Below, piece by piece: positions 49,796 through 58,707 of a stretch of 64,000 nt of DNA. The notes under the pieces are model-generated. The model searched no databases. It was given only the letters and a program-made list of their open reading frames with translations, and was not told where the DNA came from. Numbering within the stretch: position 1 is the first letter of the stretch; every line of letters starts with the position of its first letter. A program made the translations under genes and the position numbers. Origin of the DNA: Winslowiella toletana (GTDB taxonomy: Bacteria; Pseudomonadota; Gammaproteobacteria; Enterobacterales; Enterobacteriaceae); NCBI RefSeq assembly GCF_032164335.1, contig NZ_CP134152.1, positions 4,216,001-4,280,000 of the forward strand, read 5' to 3'.

Positions 49796-50521
49796 ATGCC
49801 AACTTCGGATACCGAAAACTCTCGCTACTCATCACTGCTGGCCGGGCTTGGCTGGCTGGAACATGCTTTCCTGCCCGCAGGAGTAGCGCCGCCGGATAAC
49901 AGTGCTTACGCGCATCAACGCCATAGCGCGGTGATCGTGCAGGATGAGCAGGCGTTCCCGGCCAAAAGCTGTGATGCCGATGGAGTAATTGGTGTTACCA
50001 CTCGCCCGGTAGCGGTTTACACTGCTGATTGTCTGCCGGTTCTGATTGCCGATGATCGGATGCATCACGTTGCTGCGGTACATGCCGGGCTAAAAGGTGC
50101 GTTGGCCGGTGTACTGTTCAGCGCCGTCGATCAACTGCTGGCACTCGGTGCCCGTAGCGACAGCCTGCATATTGCGATCGGTCCGGCTATCGGCCCGTGC
50201 TGCTATGAACTCGGCCACGATCTGGTGGATGAGATGCAAAACAATGCGCTACTGCAGCAAACACCGCCGTGGCAACAGCAGCAACCGCGTAATCAGCGGG
50301 CAGTACGGCCGCAGGCGCTGGCACATCATCAAGGCATCTGGTTTAATCTGCCGGGCTTAGCCAGCCAAATGCTGCAACAGCGTGGAATTCCGGCCGCGCA
50401 GATAGAGATACTGGAAGTTTGTACCTACTGTATGGCCGAGCGGCGCTCCAGCTATCGTCGTAACACTCACTTTTCCGACGGTTATGCCTCGCGCTACTCA
50501 TGGATTCAACGCTGCAATTGA
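49796..50521 (+). CDS. YfiH/PgeF-type multicopper-oxidase-like protein (laccase domain)
   Basis: 241 residues of the Cu-oxidase_4 family. Visible signatures are CDADGVIGVTTRPVAVYTADC, AAVHAGLKGALAG, GPCCYELG and VCTYCMAERRSSYRR, which hold the His and Cys metal ligands. Relatives are reported as peptidoglycan editing factor (PgeF) and as purine nucleoside phosphorylase/adenosine deaminase enzymes. The usual HAGWRG is HAGLKG here, and the gene stands outside the normal rluD-yfiH setting, so it is probably a second, diverged copy. It is transcribed alone, about 300 bp before the gallate operon. The start has no good ribosome-binding site. Confidence 0.8.
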   Translation: MPTSDTENSRYSSLLAGLGWLEHAFLPAGVAPPDNSAYAHQRHSAVIVQDEQAFPAKSCDADGVIGVTTRPVAVYTADCLPVLIADDRMHHVAAVHAGLKGALAGVLFSAVDQLLALGARSDSLHIAIGPAIGPCCYELGHDLVDEMQNNALLQQTPPWQQQQPRNQRAVRPQALAHHQGIWFNLPGLASQMLQQRGIPAAQIEILEVCTYCMAERRSSYRRNTHFSDGYASRYSWIQRCN

Positions 50522-50668
50522 GCCACTTGTCATGGATAGATATCTTTTTAACGTCCTTTCTCCCTGCCCTATTCAAATTTTCGATCCTGCTCATCGAATA
50601 AACAAAACTCATACCTTTATAACGATTTTATGGCAGACAAAGCCGTATCAGCCCCCTAACGTGGTAGC

Positions 50669-50684
50669 AACGATAAACATCGTT
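50669..50684. promoter_or_regulatory. Candidate operator before the gallate transporter
   Basis: Perfect dyad AACGAT-AAAC-ATCGTT, about 145 bp upstream of the transporter ATG. A second 12-bp palindrome, AAACAATTGTTT, lies at 50693-50704. Either could bind the LysR-type regulator encoded at 54.8-56.0 kb; nothing in the sequence proves it. The remainder of this ~300-bp gap has no gene. Confidence 0.35.
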
Positions 50685-50828
50685 ATCAATATAAACAATT
50701 GTTTTAAAAATAAAAAATTATAAAATCGCATCACGTATTGGCGTTAAGGATCTGCACTGCAGTTTGTGCAACGTGGAAAAAATTTTAACCCGATCACGTA
50801 TTAATAAAAAAAATTGAGAGCGTACCCT

Positions 50829-52208
50829 ATGAGCAACCACGAAATTGTCGACGTAAAGGAGTGGATCGATTCCCGTCCGATATCCGGCTACCAATGGCTG
50901 GTATTGGCCCTCTGCTTCATCATCATCATGTTTGATGGCTACGATGCGGCAGTGATGGGATTCATCGCCCCGGCGCTAATTGAGGACTGGGGAATGTCCC
51001 GCGCCGAAATGGGCCCGATTCTGGGATGCGCGATGTTTGGCGTGGCGCTTGGCGCACTGATTGCCGGCCCCTGGTCCGATCGTTTTGGCCGCAAGCGCGT
51101 CCTGCTACTGTCAATAGCCTGCTTCGCCAGCTTTAGCCTTCTTAGCGCCTTTGCCCGCTCACCAATGGAGATGGCGCTACTGCGCTTTCTGACCGGTTTA
51201 GGGCTGGGTGCAGTGATGCCCAACTGTGTGACGCTGGTTTCTGAATATATGCCGGAGCGTCGCCGCAGCCTGATGATCACGCTGATGTACAGCGGCTTTA
51301 ATATCGGATCAGGGCTGGGCGGATTTATCGCCGCCGGAATGCTGCCGAACTATGGCTGGAAAGCCGTACTCTGTTTTGGCGGCATTATTCCGTTAATGAT
51401 GCTGCCACTGCTGGTGTGGATTCTGCCGGAATCAGCGATGTATATGGTGGTACGCAACAGCCCGCGGGAAAAAATTGCTGCCGCACTGACGCGACTCGGT
51501 GGACAGTTTAAAGCCAGCACCGCTTTTGTGCTTAACGCGCCGGTAATCCCGAAACAAGCACCGGTGCTGCAGCTGTTCAGCCGTGGCTACGCCCGCGGAA
51601 CCGTGGTGCTGTGGACCACCTATTTTATGGGTTTATTTGTCATCTATCTGTTGAATGGCTGGTTACCGACCATTATGCGCACCGGCGGCGTGTCGCTGGA
51701 ACGTGCGGCTATCGTTGCGGGCTTATTCCAGCTGGGCGGCACCGTCGGTGGCCTGTTAGTCGGCAGCCTGATGGATCGCCTGCAGGCAAAATATGTGATT
51801 GGCAGTTTTTATTTCCTCGGCTGCTGCAGCTTGCTGTCACAAGGCATTTTTGGTTTCGGTCCGGAAGTGCTGGCTCTGTTAGTGTTCTTCAGCGGCGTAT
51901 GCATTAACGGCGCGCAAACCGGTTTGCAGGCGTTCTCCCCTGCTTATTATCCAACAGAAATGCGCGCTACCGGCGTGTGCTGGATGCACGGCATCGGCCG
52001 CAGCGGCGCGATTCTCAGTTCCTCGCTTGGCGGCGTGCTGCTTGGCGTTTTCCCGGGTCAGACAAGCATCTTTATCATTTTGTCACTCCCGGCTTTACTG
52101 GCAGCGATCGTGATCACCCGTCATCAAAAAGCGCGCGTTCAGCAGCAGATGAAAGGGATCGATCTCAACGATCTTCCTGCGCTCTCGCGCACCATGAATA
52201 ATCGATAA
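50829..52208 (+). CDS. galT: MFS aromatic acid:H+ symporter (AAHS family), probable gallate transporter
   Basis: 459 residues with 12 transmembrane segments and the AAHS signatures: an early Asp in MFDGYDAAVMGF, DRFGRKRVLL after helix 2, and MPNCVTLVSEYMPERRR in the middle. The family (PcaK, GalT, BenK) imports aromatic acids with protons. It starts a rightward operon with gallate dioxygenase next, 19 bp on, so gallate is the natural substrate. The ATG at 50829 is used; a TTG five codons upstream stays in frame but is less likely. The symbol follows the Pseudomonas gal cluster. Confidence 0.85.
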   Translation: MSNHEIVDVKEWIDSRPISGYQWLVLALCFIIIMFDGYDAAVMGFIAPALIEDWGMSRAEMGPILGCAMFGVALGALIAGPWSDRFGRKRVLLLSIACFASFSLLSAFARSPMEMALLRFLTGLGLGAVMPNCVTLVSEYMPERRRSLMITLMYSGFNIGSGLGGFIAAGMLPNYGWKAVLCFGGIIPLMMLPLLVWILPESAMYMVVRNSPREKIAAALTRLGGQFKASTAFVLNAPVIPKQAPVLQLFSRGYARGTVVLWTTYFMGLFVIYLLNGWLPTIMRTGGVSLERAAIVAGLFQLGGTVGGLLVGSLMDRLQAKYVIGSFYFLGCCSLLSQGIFGFGPEVLALLVFFSGVCINGAQTGLQAFSPAYYPTEMRATGVCWMHGIGRSGAILSSSLGGVLLGVFPGQTSIFIILSLPALLAAIVITRHQKARVQQQMKGIDLNDLPALSRTMNNR

Positions 52209-52227
52209 GTGAAGTAAGAGGTCAACA

Positions 52228-53487
52228 ATGGCAAAAATCATCGGCGGTCTGGCGGTTTCGCATACCCCTACAATCGGCTTCGCAGTCGATCATAACAAGC
52301 AGCAAGAGAGCGCATGGGCACCCATTTTCGACGGCTTCGCCCCGATGCAGCGCTGGCTGGAAGAGAAAAAACCTGACGTGCTGCTGTATGTATTTAACGA
52401 TCACGTCACCTCGTTTTTCTTCGATCACTACTCGGCGTTTGTGTTGGGGATCGACGATAGCTATGCCGTCGCCGACGAAGGCGGTGGCGCACGCGACTTA
52501 CCCCCGATTAAAGGCCACGCTGCGCTGTCTCAGCACATTGGCGCCAGCCTGATGGCGGACGAATTTGATATGTCTTTCTTCCAGGATAAGCCGCTGGATC
52601 ACGGCCTGTTTTCACCTTTATCCGCACTGATGCCGTGTCAGGATGGCTGGCCAACCACCGTGGTACCGCTACAGGTTGGCGTGCTGCAATTCCCAATCCC
52701 CAGCGCACGCCGCTGCTATAAGCTTGGTCAGGCGCTGCGTCGCGCGGTAGAAAGCTTTCCGGAAGATCTGAAAGTGGCGGTAATCGCCACCGGTGGCGTG
52801 TCACATCAGGTACACGGCGAGCGCTGCGGCTTTAACAATCCGGAATGGGATGCGCAGTTTATCGATATGCTGGTCAACGATCCGGAGCGTCTTACCGAAA
52901 TGACGCTGGCCGAATATGCCACCCTGGGCGGCATGGAGGGCGCAGAAATAATTATGTGGTTAGTGATGCGCGGCGCGCTATCGGCGAACGTTGAAAAGCT
53001 GCATGAAGCTTATTATCTGCCGTCCATGACCGGTATCGCCACGCTGATTCTGGAAAACCAGGCACGTGAAGCACCGGTCGATGTCCACCAGCGTCAGCGT
53101 GATAAAATCAACGCCCAGCTTGATGGCGTGGAGAAATTACCCGGCACCTATCCGTTTACCCATGCGCGTAGCCTGAAAGCTATCCGCATTAACCGCTTCC
53201 TGCATCGGATGATCCAGCCGGCCTGGCGTGAACGCTTCCGCAGCGAACCGAAGGCGCTGTATGCCGAAGCCGGGCTGACCGCTGAAGAGCAACAGTTGCT
53301 GGATAGTCTCGACTGGCGCGGAATGATTCACTATGGCGTCAGCTTCTTCTTACTGGAGAAACTCGGAGCAGTAGTGGGCGTTTCCAACCTGCATATCTAC
53401 TCGGCGATGCGCGGCGTTTCGCTGGAAGAATTTCAGAAAACGCGTAATCAGCAGGTGCTGTATTCCGTCGCAGGGAAATCAGCCTGA
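52228..53487 (+). CDS. galA: Gallate dioxygenase (class III extradiol)
   Basis: 419 residues, the length of Pseudomonas GalA (about 420). The first ~290 residues are a LigB-type catalytic domain with iron ligands His12 (SHTPT) and His59 (VFNDHV) and a later Glu in the ATLGGMEGAE region. The remainder is LigA-like, fused in one chain as in GalA and DesB. It cleaves gallate between C4 and C5 to give 4-oxalomesaconate. AAGTAAGAGG precedes the ATG. Its stop abuts the next gene's start (1-bp overlap), so it is co-translated with the hydrolase. Confidence 0.92.
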   Translation: MAKIIGGLAVSHTPTIGFAVDHNKQQESAWAPIFDGFAPMQRWLEEKKPDVLLYVFNDHVTSFFFDHYSAFVLGIDDSYAVADEGGGARDLPPIKGHAALSQHIGASLMADEFDMSFFQDKPLDHGLFSPLSALMPCQDGWPTTVVPLQVGVLQFPIPSARRCYKLGQALRRAVESFPEDLKVAVIATGGVSHQVHGERCGFNNPEWDAQFIDMLVNDPERLTEMTLAEYATLGGMEGAEIIMWLVMRGALSANVEKLHEAYYLPSMTGIATLILENQAREAPVDVHQRQRDKINAQLDGVEKLPGTYPFTHARSLKAIRINRFLHRMIQPAWRERFRSEPKALYAEAGLTAEEQQLLDSLDWRGMIHYGVSFFLLEKLGAVVGVSNLHIYSAMRGVSLEEFQKTRNQQVLYSVAGKSA

Positions 53488-54317
53488 TGAGTATTTCACT
53501 GCAACCAATTATCGACTGCCATCACCATGTCTTCGATCCGGCACATTTTCCCTACGCGCCAGAGAGCGGATACCATCCGGACGGTCATGAGCTGGCAACG
53601 CCAGCTTATTATCAGGCGGTAATGGAAGCCTATAACATTCAGCACTCGCTGATTGTTGGCCCGACATCGGCGTATAACACCGATAACCGCTGCCTGCTGG
53701 ATACGCTGAAACAGGGCAACGGCAAGTTTAAAGGTATTGCGGTTACCCCTTTCGATATCGACAGTGACCGGCTGGCGACGTTAAAAGCGCAGGGCATTGT
53801 TGGTATTGCCTTTAATGTAGCGATGCTCGGCATCGAACCGTTTTTAAAACTTGATGGACTGATGGCGCGGCTGGCCGATCTTGATCTGTACGCCCAAATC
53901 CAGGTGCAGGACGATCAGCTATTGGCACTTATGCCGCTGCTGCAACGCAGCCGTACCCGCTTGTTGATCGACCATTCCGGACGGCCGGACGTCACTGCCG
54001 GTGTGCAGCAACCGGCTTTCCAGGCGTTATTGTCGCTGGCCGACGATGGCCGCAGCGCGGTAAAACTTTCCGGGCTGGCGAAGTTTTCCCGTCAGGCCTG
54101 GCCTTATCGCGATGGTCATCCTTACCTGCTGGCGCTGCTGAAAGCTTTTGGTGCAGAAAACTGCATGTGGGGTTCCGACTGGCCGTTTCTGCGCGCCAGC
54201 GAGCGGATGGATATCGGCACGCAGCTACTGCTGCTGGAGAAGCTATTCCCCGATGAGCAAACCCGCCGTCAGATTTTATGGCATACGCCGCAGCGCCTGT
54301 TTGGCTTTGGACTTTAA
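53487..54317 (+). CDS. Amidohydrolase-2 family lactonase, LigI-like (2-pyrone-4,6-dicarboxylate hydrolase type)
   Basis: 276 residues, a TIM-barrel metal hydrolase: the N-terminal DCHHHVFDP motif, HSGRPD in the middle (His ~165), and WGSDWPF near the end (catalytic Asp ~230). Closest to LigI and related PDC/sugar lactonases. In gallate pathways a share of the substrate forms the lactone PDC, which LigI opens to oxalomesaconate; that would feed the GalB-D branch here. LigI itself does not need a metal; the presence of HxH does not settle this. One-base overlap with galA supports a shared pathway. Confidence 0.75.
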   Translation: MSISLQPIIDCHHHVFDPAHFPYAPESGYHPDGHELATPAYYQAVMEAYNIQHSLIVGPTSAYNTDNRCLLDTLKQGNGKFKGIAVTPFDIDSDRLATLKAQGIVGIAFNVAMLGIEPFLKLDGLMARLADLDLYAQIQVQDDQLLALMPLLQRSRTRLLIDHSGRPDVTAGVQQPAFQALLSLADDGRSAVKLSGLAKFSRQAWPYRDGHPYLLALLKAFGAENCMWGSDWPFLRASERMDIGTQLLLLEKLFPDEQTRRQILWHTPQRLFGFGL

Positions 54318-54326
54318 GGAGAAAAG

Positions 54327-54752
54327 ATGAAAACGATTTATGTGCTGAATGGACCGAATCTTAATTTGCTCGGTACTCGCGAGCCGGAAACTTACGGCTC
54401 GGACACGCTGGCAACTATCGAGGAGCTGTGCCGCACCACCGCCGCGCAGCTGGATGTGGCGATTGAGTTTCGCCAGACCAATCACGAAGGCGAAATGATC
54501 GACTGGATTCAGCAGTCACGCCTGGATGGCCACGCGCTGGTGATCAATCCCGCCGCCTGGACTCATACTTCGGTTGCCATTCGCGATGCGGTCACTGCTG
54601 TCGCGCTGCCGCTTTACGAAGTGCATATCACCAACGTGCATAAGCGCGAGCCATTCCGCCATCACTCATTTTTGTCCGATGTCGCAAAAGGGGTAATTTG
54701 CGGTTATGGCATTCGCGGCTATCAGTATGCATTAATGGAAGCGGCGCGATAA
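54327..54752 (+). CDS. aroQ: Type II 3-dehydroquinate dehydratase
   Basis: 141 residues with the family pattern: NGPNLNLLGTREPETYG (Arg and catalytic Tyr ~24), RQTNHEGEMIDWI (~50), VINPAAWTHTSVAIRDA (Asn/Thr ~75), EVHITNVHKREPFRHHS (His ~99) and a KGVICGYGIRGY end. It converts 3-dehydroquinate to 3-dehydroshikimate. Inside a gallate operon it is best explained as catabolic: quinate-derived dehydroquinate becomes dehydroshikimate, which can be turned into gallate. It has a GGAGAA leader and is the last gene of this half of the island. Confidence 0.93.
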   Translation: MKTIYVLNGPNLNLLGTREPETYGSDTLATIEELCRTTAAQLDVAIEFRQTNHEGEMIDWIQQSRLDGHALVINPAAWTHTSVAIRDAVTAVALPLYEVHITNVHKREPFRHHSFLSDVAKGVICGYGIRGYQYALMEAAR

Positions 54753-54778
54753 TCTCCGGGATTCAGATGCTTAAGTAC

Positions 54779-54797
54779 GGGCGCTTAATCCGCGCCC
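54779..54797. terminator. Hairpin between convergent gene ends
   Basis: Arms GGGCGC and GCGCCC with a 7-base loop containing the stop codon of the leftward LysR gene. It is placed where aroQ and the regulator converge. Weak as a terminator because no U-tract is present. Confidence 0.4.
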
Positions 54798-56011
54798 GCC
54801 ACCTCACGTAAATAACCGATCAGTGCTTCGGCCGCCGGAGAGTGCAGACATCCGGCGCGAAAAGTCAGCCCTATTGCCCGTCCGGTATCCGGCAATGTCA
54901 CCGACAACGGCACCAGTTGGCCGGACGCCATCTCATATTCCAGCTGATGCGCCGACACCGCCGCCAGCATATCGGAATTCAACAGCAATCCGCGCAACAG
55001 CGCCAGATCGCCGGTCTCTACCACCGGATCCGGTGCCGGAATGCCCATCGCCAGGAAGCAGTTATTCAGCAGACGACGCGCAGGCGTTGCCGAGCGCGGC
55101 AGCACCCAGCGCGCACTGCGTAAATCCTGATTTTCGACTTTGCGCTGCGCCAGTGGATGATCGTGACGCGCGAGAATCACCATATCCTCCGCAAACAGGG
55201 TTTCGCTGGTCACATCCGCCGCATAGTCACTGCCGCGCAGTGCCCCAAAAATAAAGTCGATATCTCCGGCGCGCATCTCACTGGCCAGCGCCCCAAAAGC
55301 ACTTTCATTGGTCACCACTTTGACGCCCGGATAGCGAGAAGTCAGCGCAACAATGGCCTGCGGCAGCAGACGGGTACGCCCAAGCGGCAGCGCGCCGACC
55401 CGTACTGTCCCTTCCAGCACGCCACGGCGCGCGGCAATATCTGCCGGAATATGGCGTAATTCATTGAGCGCACGACGAACATTGGCTTCGATCTCCTGCC
55501 CGGCCAGCGACGGCATCATGCCGTGCGGCGTGCGCTCCAGCAGCGCCACGCCTGCGCCATTCTCCAGCACCTTCAGCGCCGCACTGATCGCCGGCTGGCT
55601 CAGCCCCAGCAGCGTTGCCACCGTCTGCATGTGATGTGCCTGGCACAGCATCACAAAGATTTGCAGACGACGGACGTTAAACAGATACAGCGGTTCGGTA
55701 TCCAGCCGGCTGGAACTGCTTTTGCCCAGCAGTTTCGCCAGCAGCTGTGGAATCTGATGCAGCTCCGCAATGGCACGATGGGCACGCGGCAAGACACATT
55801 TACCGAAGTCGGTCAGCATCATGCCCCCGGCGTGACGCTCGAACAGCGGCACCGCCAAAGTGAGTTCCAGATCACGAATTGAACGGGTAATTGCCGATTG
55901 CGTGCGGAATAATTCATCGGCCGCACGTGACACACTTCCCTGAGCAACAACCTGACTGAATGCCCTGATTTGCATAAGATTTATCAGGTCGTGCGTGCTG
56001 TTATCCTGCAT
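54785..56011 (-). CDS. galR: LysR-type regulator with two tandem winged-helix domains (GalR-like)
   Basis: About 408 residues, ~100 more than a normal LysR protein. Two LysR-like winged helices are visible: residues ~10-70 (MQIRAFSQVVAQGSVSRAAD, then FRTQSAITRSIRDLE) and ~105-170 (NVRRLQIFVMLCQ, LLGLSQPAISAALKVLE). A normal effector domain follows (~190-400). The ATG at 56011 follows GGGGAT; the frame extends 23 codons upstream without support. It is placed between and facing away from the galB operon, so it very likely controls the gallate genes with gallate or a ring-cleavage product as effector, as GalR does in Pseudomonas. Confidence 0.85.
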   Translation of the reverse strand: MQDNSTHDLINLMQIRAFSQVVAQGSVSRAADELFRTQSAITRSIRDLELTLAVPLFERHAGGMMLTDFGKCVLPRAHRAIAELHQIPQLLAKLLGKSSSSRLDTEPLYLFNVRRLQIFVMLCQAHHMQTVATLLGLSQPAISAALKVLENGAGVALLERTPHGMMPSLAGQEIEANVRRALNELRHIPADIAARRGVLEGTVRVGALPLGRTRLLPQAIVALTSRYPGVKVVTNESAFGALASEMRAGDIDFIFGALRGSDYAADVTSETLFAEDMVILARHDHPLAQRKVENQDLRSARWVLPRSATPARRLLNNCFLAMGIPAPDPVVETGDLALLRGLLLNSDMLAAVSAHQLEYEMASGQLVPLSVTLPDTGRAIGLTFRAGCLHSPAAEALIGYLREVAGAD

Positions 56012-56142
56012 GTTTATCCCCGCTAAATTCAGTGCTGTTGATAGGGGAATATAAATAAAACGCATACCTGCTGCAATCAAATGAATTATCGCCTTCTCAG
56101 CCAGAGTGACAGCATGGAAAAAAACAGCGAAGGAATTCGATC

Positions 56143-56886
56143 ATGACTGAGAACACTACCAAAAAAACCGCATTGGTTGTCAGCGCCCACTCCGCTGACT
56201 TCGTCTGGCGTTCAGGCGGCGCGATTGCTTTGCATAGCGCCCAGGGCTATGACGTGCATGTTGTCTGTCTTTCATTCGGCGAACGCGGCGAGTCAGCCAA
56301 GCTGTGGCGTAAAGGCAGTAGCATGACCGAAGAGCAGGTAAAAGCCTCACGCCGTGAGGAAGCCCATGCTGCTGCCGATATCCTCGGTGCCAGCATTGAA
56401 TTTTTCGATCTTGGTGACTATCCGCTGCGTGCCGATAAAGAGACGCTGTTCCGCCTCGCCGATGTCTATCGCCGCGTTCAGCCTCACTTTGTGCTGACCC
56501 ACTCGCTACAGGATCCCTACAACTACGATCACCCGATGGCGACCAATCTGGCGCAGGAAGCACGGATTATCGCGCAGGCCGAAGGCTATCGCCCAGGCGA
56601 ACCGATTATTGGCGCGCCACCGGTTTACTGCTTTGAGCCGCACCAGCCGGAACAGTGCAACTGGAAGCCTGATGTGCTGCTGGATATCACCGAGGTATGG
56701 GACAAAAAATATCAGGCGATTCAGTGCATGGCCGGTCAGGAACATCTGTGGGAATACTACACGCGCGTCGCTCAGCAGCGTGGCGTGCAGGCCAAGCGTA
56801 ATGTCGGCATCACCAGCAGCCGCAATATTGTTTACGGCGAAGGTTATCAGAGCATCTTCCCACGGGTAACAGGAGATCTGGCATGA
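56143..56886 (+). CDS. galB: 4-Oxalmesaconate hydratase (PIG-L fold)
   Basis: 247 residues of the PIG-L/LmbE fold. The zinc motif is [12 protein letters not shown] (His16, Asp19), and a later [12 protein letters not shown] carries the third ligand and acid/base residues. In the gallate pathway GalB adds water to 4-oxalmesaconate (enol form) to give 4-carboxy-4-hydroxy-2-oxoadipate; it is unrelated to the LigJ-type hydratase. It is the first gene of the second gallate operon, divergent from the regulator with a 131-bp shared control region, and overlaps galC by 4 bp. Confidence 0.88.
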   Translation: MTENTTKKTALVVSAHSADFVWRSGGAIALHSAQGYDVHVVCLSFGERGESAKLWRKGSSMTEEQVKASRREEAHAAADILGASIEFFDLGDYPLRADKETLFRLADVYRRVQPHFVLTHSLQDPYNYDHPMATNLAQEARIIAQAEGYRPGEPIIGAPPVYCFEPHQPEQCNWKPDVLLDITEVWDKKYQAIQCMAGQEHLWEYYTRVAQQRGVQAKRNVGITSSRNIVYGEGYQSIFPRVTGDLA

Positions 56887-57596
56887 GCATCATCGGCAAA
56901 AAAGGCGTAGTGGTGCGCAATATTCGCCGTGCCGCTTCGCAGGATGTTGATGCGCTGGCCGAATTCGGCGTTGCAACAGTGCATGAAGCGCAGGGCCGCC
57001 ACGGACTGCTGGATGCGGCCATTCGCCCGATTCAACGCGACTGCGGCATTGCCGGTAGCGCGGTGACGGTGTTGGTCGCGCCCGGCGATAACTGGATGTT
57101 CCACGTCGCGGTTGAACAGTGTCAGCCGGGCGATATCCTGGTCGTTGCGCCAACGTCACCGTGTATTGACGGCTTTTTTGGCGATCTGCTGGCGACCTCA
57201 TTGCAGTCGCGTGGCGTGCGCGGATTAGTCGGCGATCTCGGTATTCGCGACAGCCGCACCCTGCGTGAAATGGGCTTTGCCGTCTGGTCACGTGCGGTCT
57301 ACGCACAGGGCACGGTCAAAGAGACCATCGGTTCTGTCAACGTCCCGGTAGTGTGCGCCGGTCAGCTGGTCTGGCCGGGCGATGTGGTGGTCGCTGATGA
57401 CGATGGCGTGGTTATCGTACAGCGCGAGCAAGCCAGCCAGGTGGTGGCGGCCAGCCGTCAGCGCGCCGATGCGGAAGAAGGCAAACGCGCCCGAATGGCA
57501 CGTGGAGAACTGGGGCTGGATATCTACAATATGCGTCCACGGCTGGCCGAGAAAGGGCTGCGCTACGTCGACAGCGTCGAACAGCTGGAGGAGTAA
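56883..57596 (+). CDS. galC: 4-Carboxy-4-hydroxy-2-oxoadipate aldolase (RraA-like)
   Basis: 237 residues of the HMG/CHA aldolase family (RraA fold). The signature is [16 protein letters not shown], supplying the pyruvate-binding Arg and metal-binding Asp, preceded by [18 protein letters not shown]. The enzyme splits 4-carboxy-4-hydroxy-2-oxoadipate into pyruvate and oxaloacetate, the last step of gallate breakdown. Co-translated with galB (ATGA overlap); the next gene starts 1 bp after its stop. Confidence 0.9.
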   Translation: MSIIGKKGVVVRNIRRAASQDVDALAEFGVATVHEAQGRHGLLDAAIRPIQRDCGIAGSAVTVLVAPGDNWMFHVAVEQCQPGDILVVAPTSPCIDGFFGDLLATSLQSRGVRGLVGDLGIRDSRTLREMGFAVWSRAVYAQGTVKETIGSVNVPVVCAGQLVWPGDVVVADDDGVVIVQREQASQVVAASRQRADAEEGKRARMARGELGLDIYNMRPRLAEKGLRYVDSVEQLEE

Positions 57597-57597
57597 T

Positions 57598-58707
57598 ATG
57601 CGCCAGCGCCGAATCCCCTGTCTGTTGATGCGCGGCGGCACCTCAAAAGCCGCCTGCTTCCTCGCCCGCGATCTGCCCGACGATCCGGCGCTGCGCGATC
57701 GGGTGCTGCTGGCGGTGATGGGATCGCCCGATCCGCGCCAGATCGACGGCATCGGCGGAGCCGATCCACTAACCAGCAAAGTGGCGATCGTTCAGGCATC
57801 ACAGCGTGAAGATGCGGATGTCGATTATCTATTCGCCCAGGTCAACGTCAATCAGGCCCTGGTCGATTACGGCCAGAACTGCGGCAATATACTGGCTGCG
57901 GTCGGCCCTTTTGCCATTGAACGCGGGCTGGTTGCCGCCCGTGCCGGCACCACCCCGGTGCGTATCTTTATGCAGAACACCGGGCAGATCGCTGAAGCGC
58001 AGATCCCGACGCCGGACGGCGAGATCGACTATGACGGCGATTTGCAGATCGACGGCGTACCCGGCAGTGCGGCACAGGTAGTACTGAATTTTCAGGATAT
58101 CGCCGGATCGAGCTGCGGCGCGCTGCTGCCTACCGGTCATCCGCAGGATCGCTTTGATGACATTGCAGTAACCTGTATTGATAACGGTATGCCCGTGGTG
58201 TTAGTTCGTGCGGCGGACGTGGGCCGCAGCGGTTTTGAAAGCCGCGAACAGCTGGATAACGACAGCGAACTCAAGCAGCGGCTGGAATCGATTCGACTTC
58301 AGGCCGGGCCAAAAATGAATCTGGGTGATGTCAGCCAGCGCACGGTGCCAAAAATGACGCTGATCGCCGAGCCGCGTGACGGTGGCGCCATTACCAGCCG
58401 CACTTTTATACCTCATCGATGCCATGCCTCGATTGGCGTGCTGGGTGCGGTCAGCGTCGCCACTGCCTGTCTGATTCCCGGCAGCGTGGCGCAGGGGCTG
58501 GCACGCACCGCATCAGGCCAGCAGCAACGCCTGAGTGTTGAACACCCGAGCGGTGAATTCAGCGTATTGCTGACGCTGGATAATCAACAGCAGATCGTCG
58601 GCTGTGGACTGTTGCGCAGCGCACGCGCGCTGTTTGACGGTAACGTGCAAATCCCAGGTGATATCTGGCGATCAACTGAGACGAACTCTGGAGAAAACGA
58701 TGACTGA
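57598..58707 (+). CDS. galD: 4-Oxalomesaconate tautomerase (PrpF family)
   Basis: 369 residues, close to Pseudomonas GalD. PrpF/diaminopimelate-epimerase fold with LLMRGGTSKAACF at the start and the QNCGNILAAVGPFAIE motif (Cys of the active site) near 95-110. It converts the keto form of 4-oxalomesaconate to the enol, the substrate of GalB. The ATG at 57598 follows GAGGAG directly after galC; an in-frame extension upstream lies within galC and is not used. Its end overlaps the next gene by 8 bp. Confidence 0.9.
   Translation: MRQRRIPCLLMRGGTSKAACFLARDLPDDPALRDRVLLAVMGSPDPRQIDGIGGADPLTSKVAIVQASQREDADVDYLFAQVNVNQALVDYGQNCGNILAAVGPFAIERGLVAARAGTTPVRIFMQNTGQIAEAQIPTPDGEIDYDGDLQIDGVPGSAAQVVLNFQDIAGSSCGALLPTGHPQDRFDDIAVTCIDNGMPVVLVRAADVGRSGFESREQLDNDSELKQRLESIRLQAGPKMNLGDVSQRTVPKMTLIAEPRDGGAITSRTFIPHRCHASIGVLGAVSVATACLIPGSVAQGLARTASGQQQRLSVEHPSGEFSVLLTLDNQQQIVGCGLLRSARALFDGNVQIPGDIWRSTETNSGENDD

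Noticed and set aside
57382-57597. Upstream extension of galD
   Set aside because: It lies inside galC in another frame; the ATG at 57598 right after GAGGAG begins the PrpF-family sequence.
58604-58699. Upstream extension of the DUF1932 dehydrogenase
   Set aside because: It lies within galD; the Rossmann fold begins directly after the ATG at 58700.
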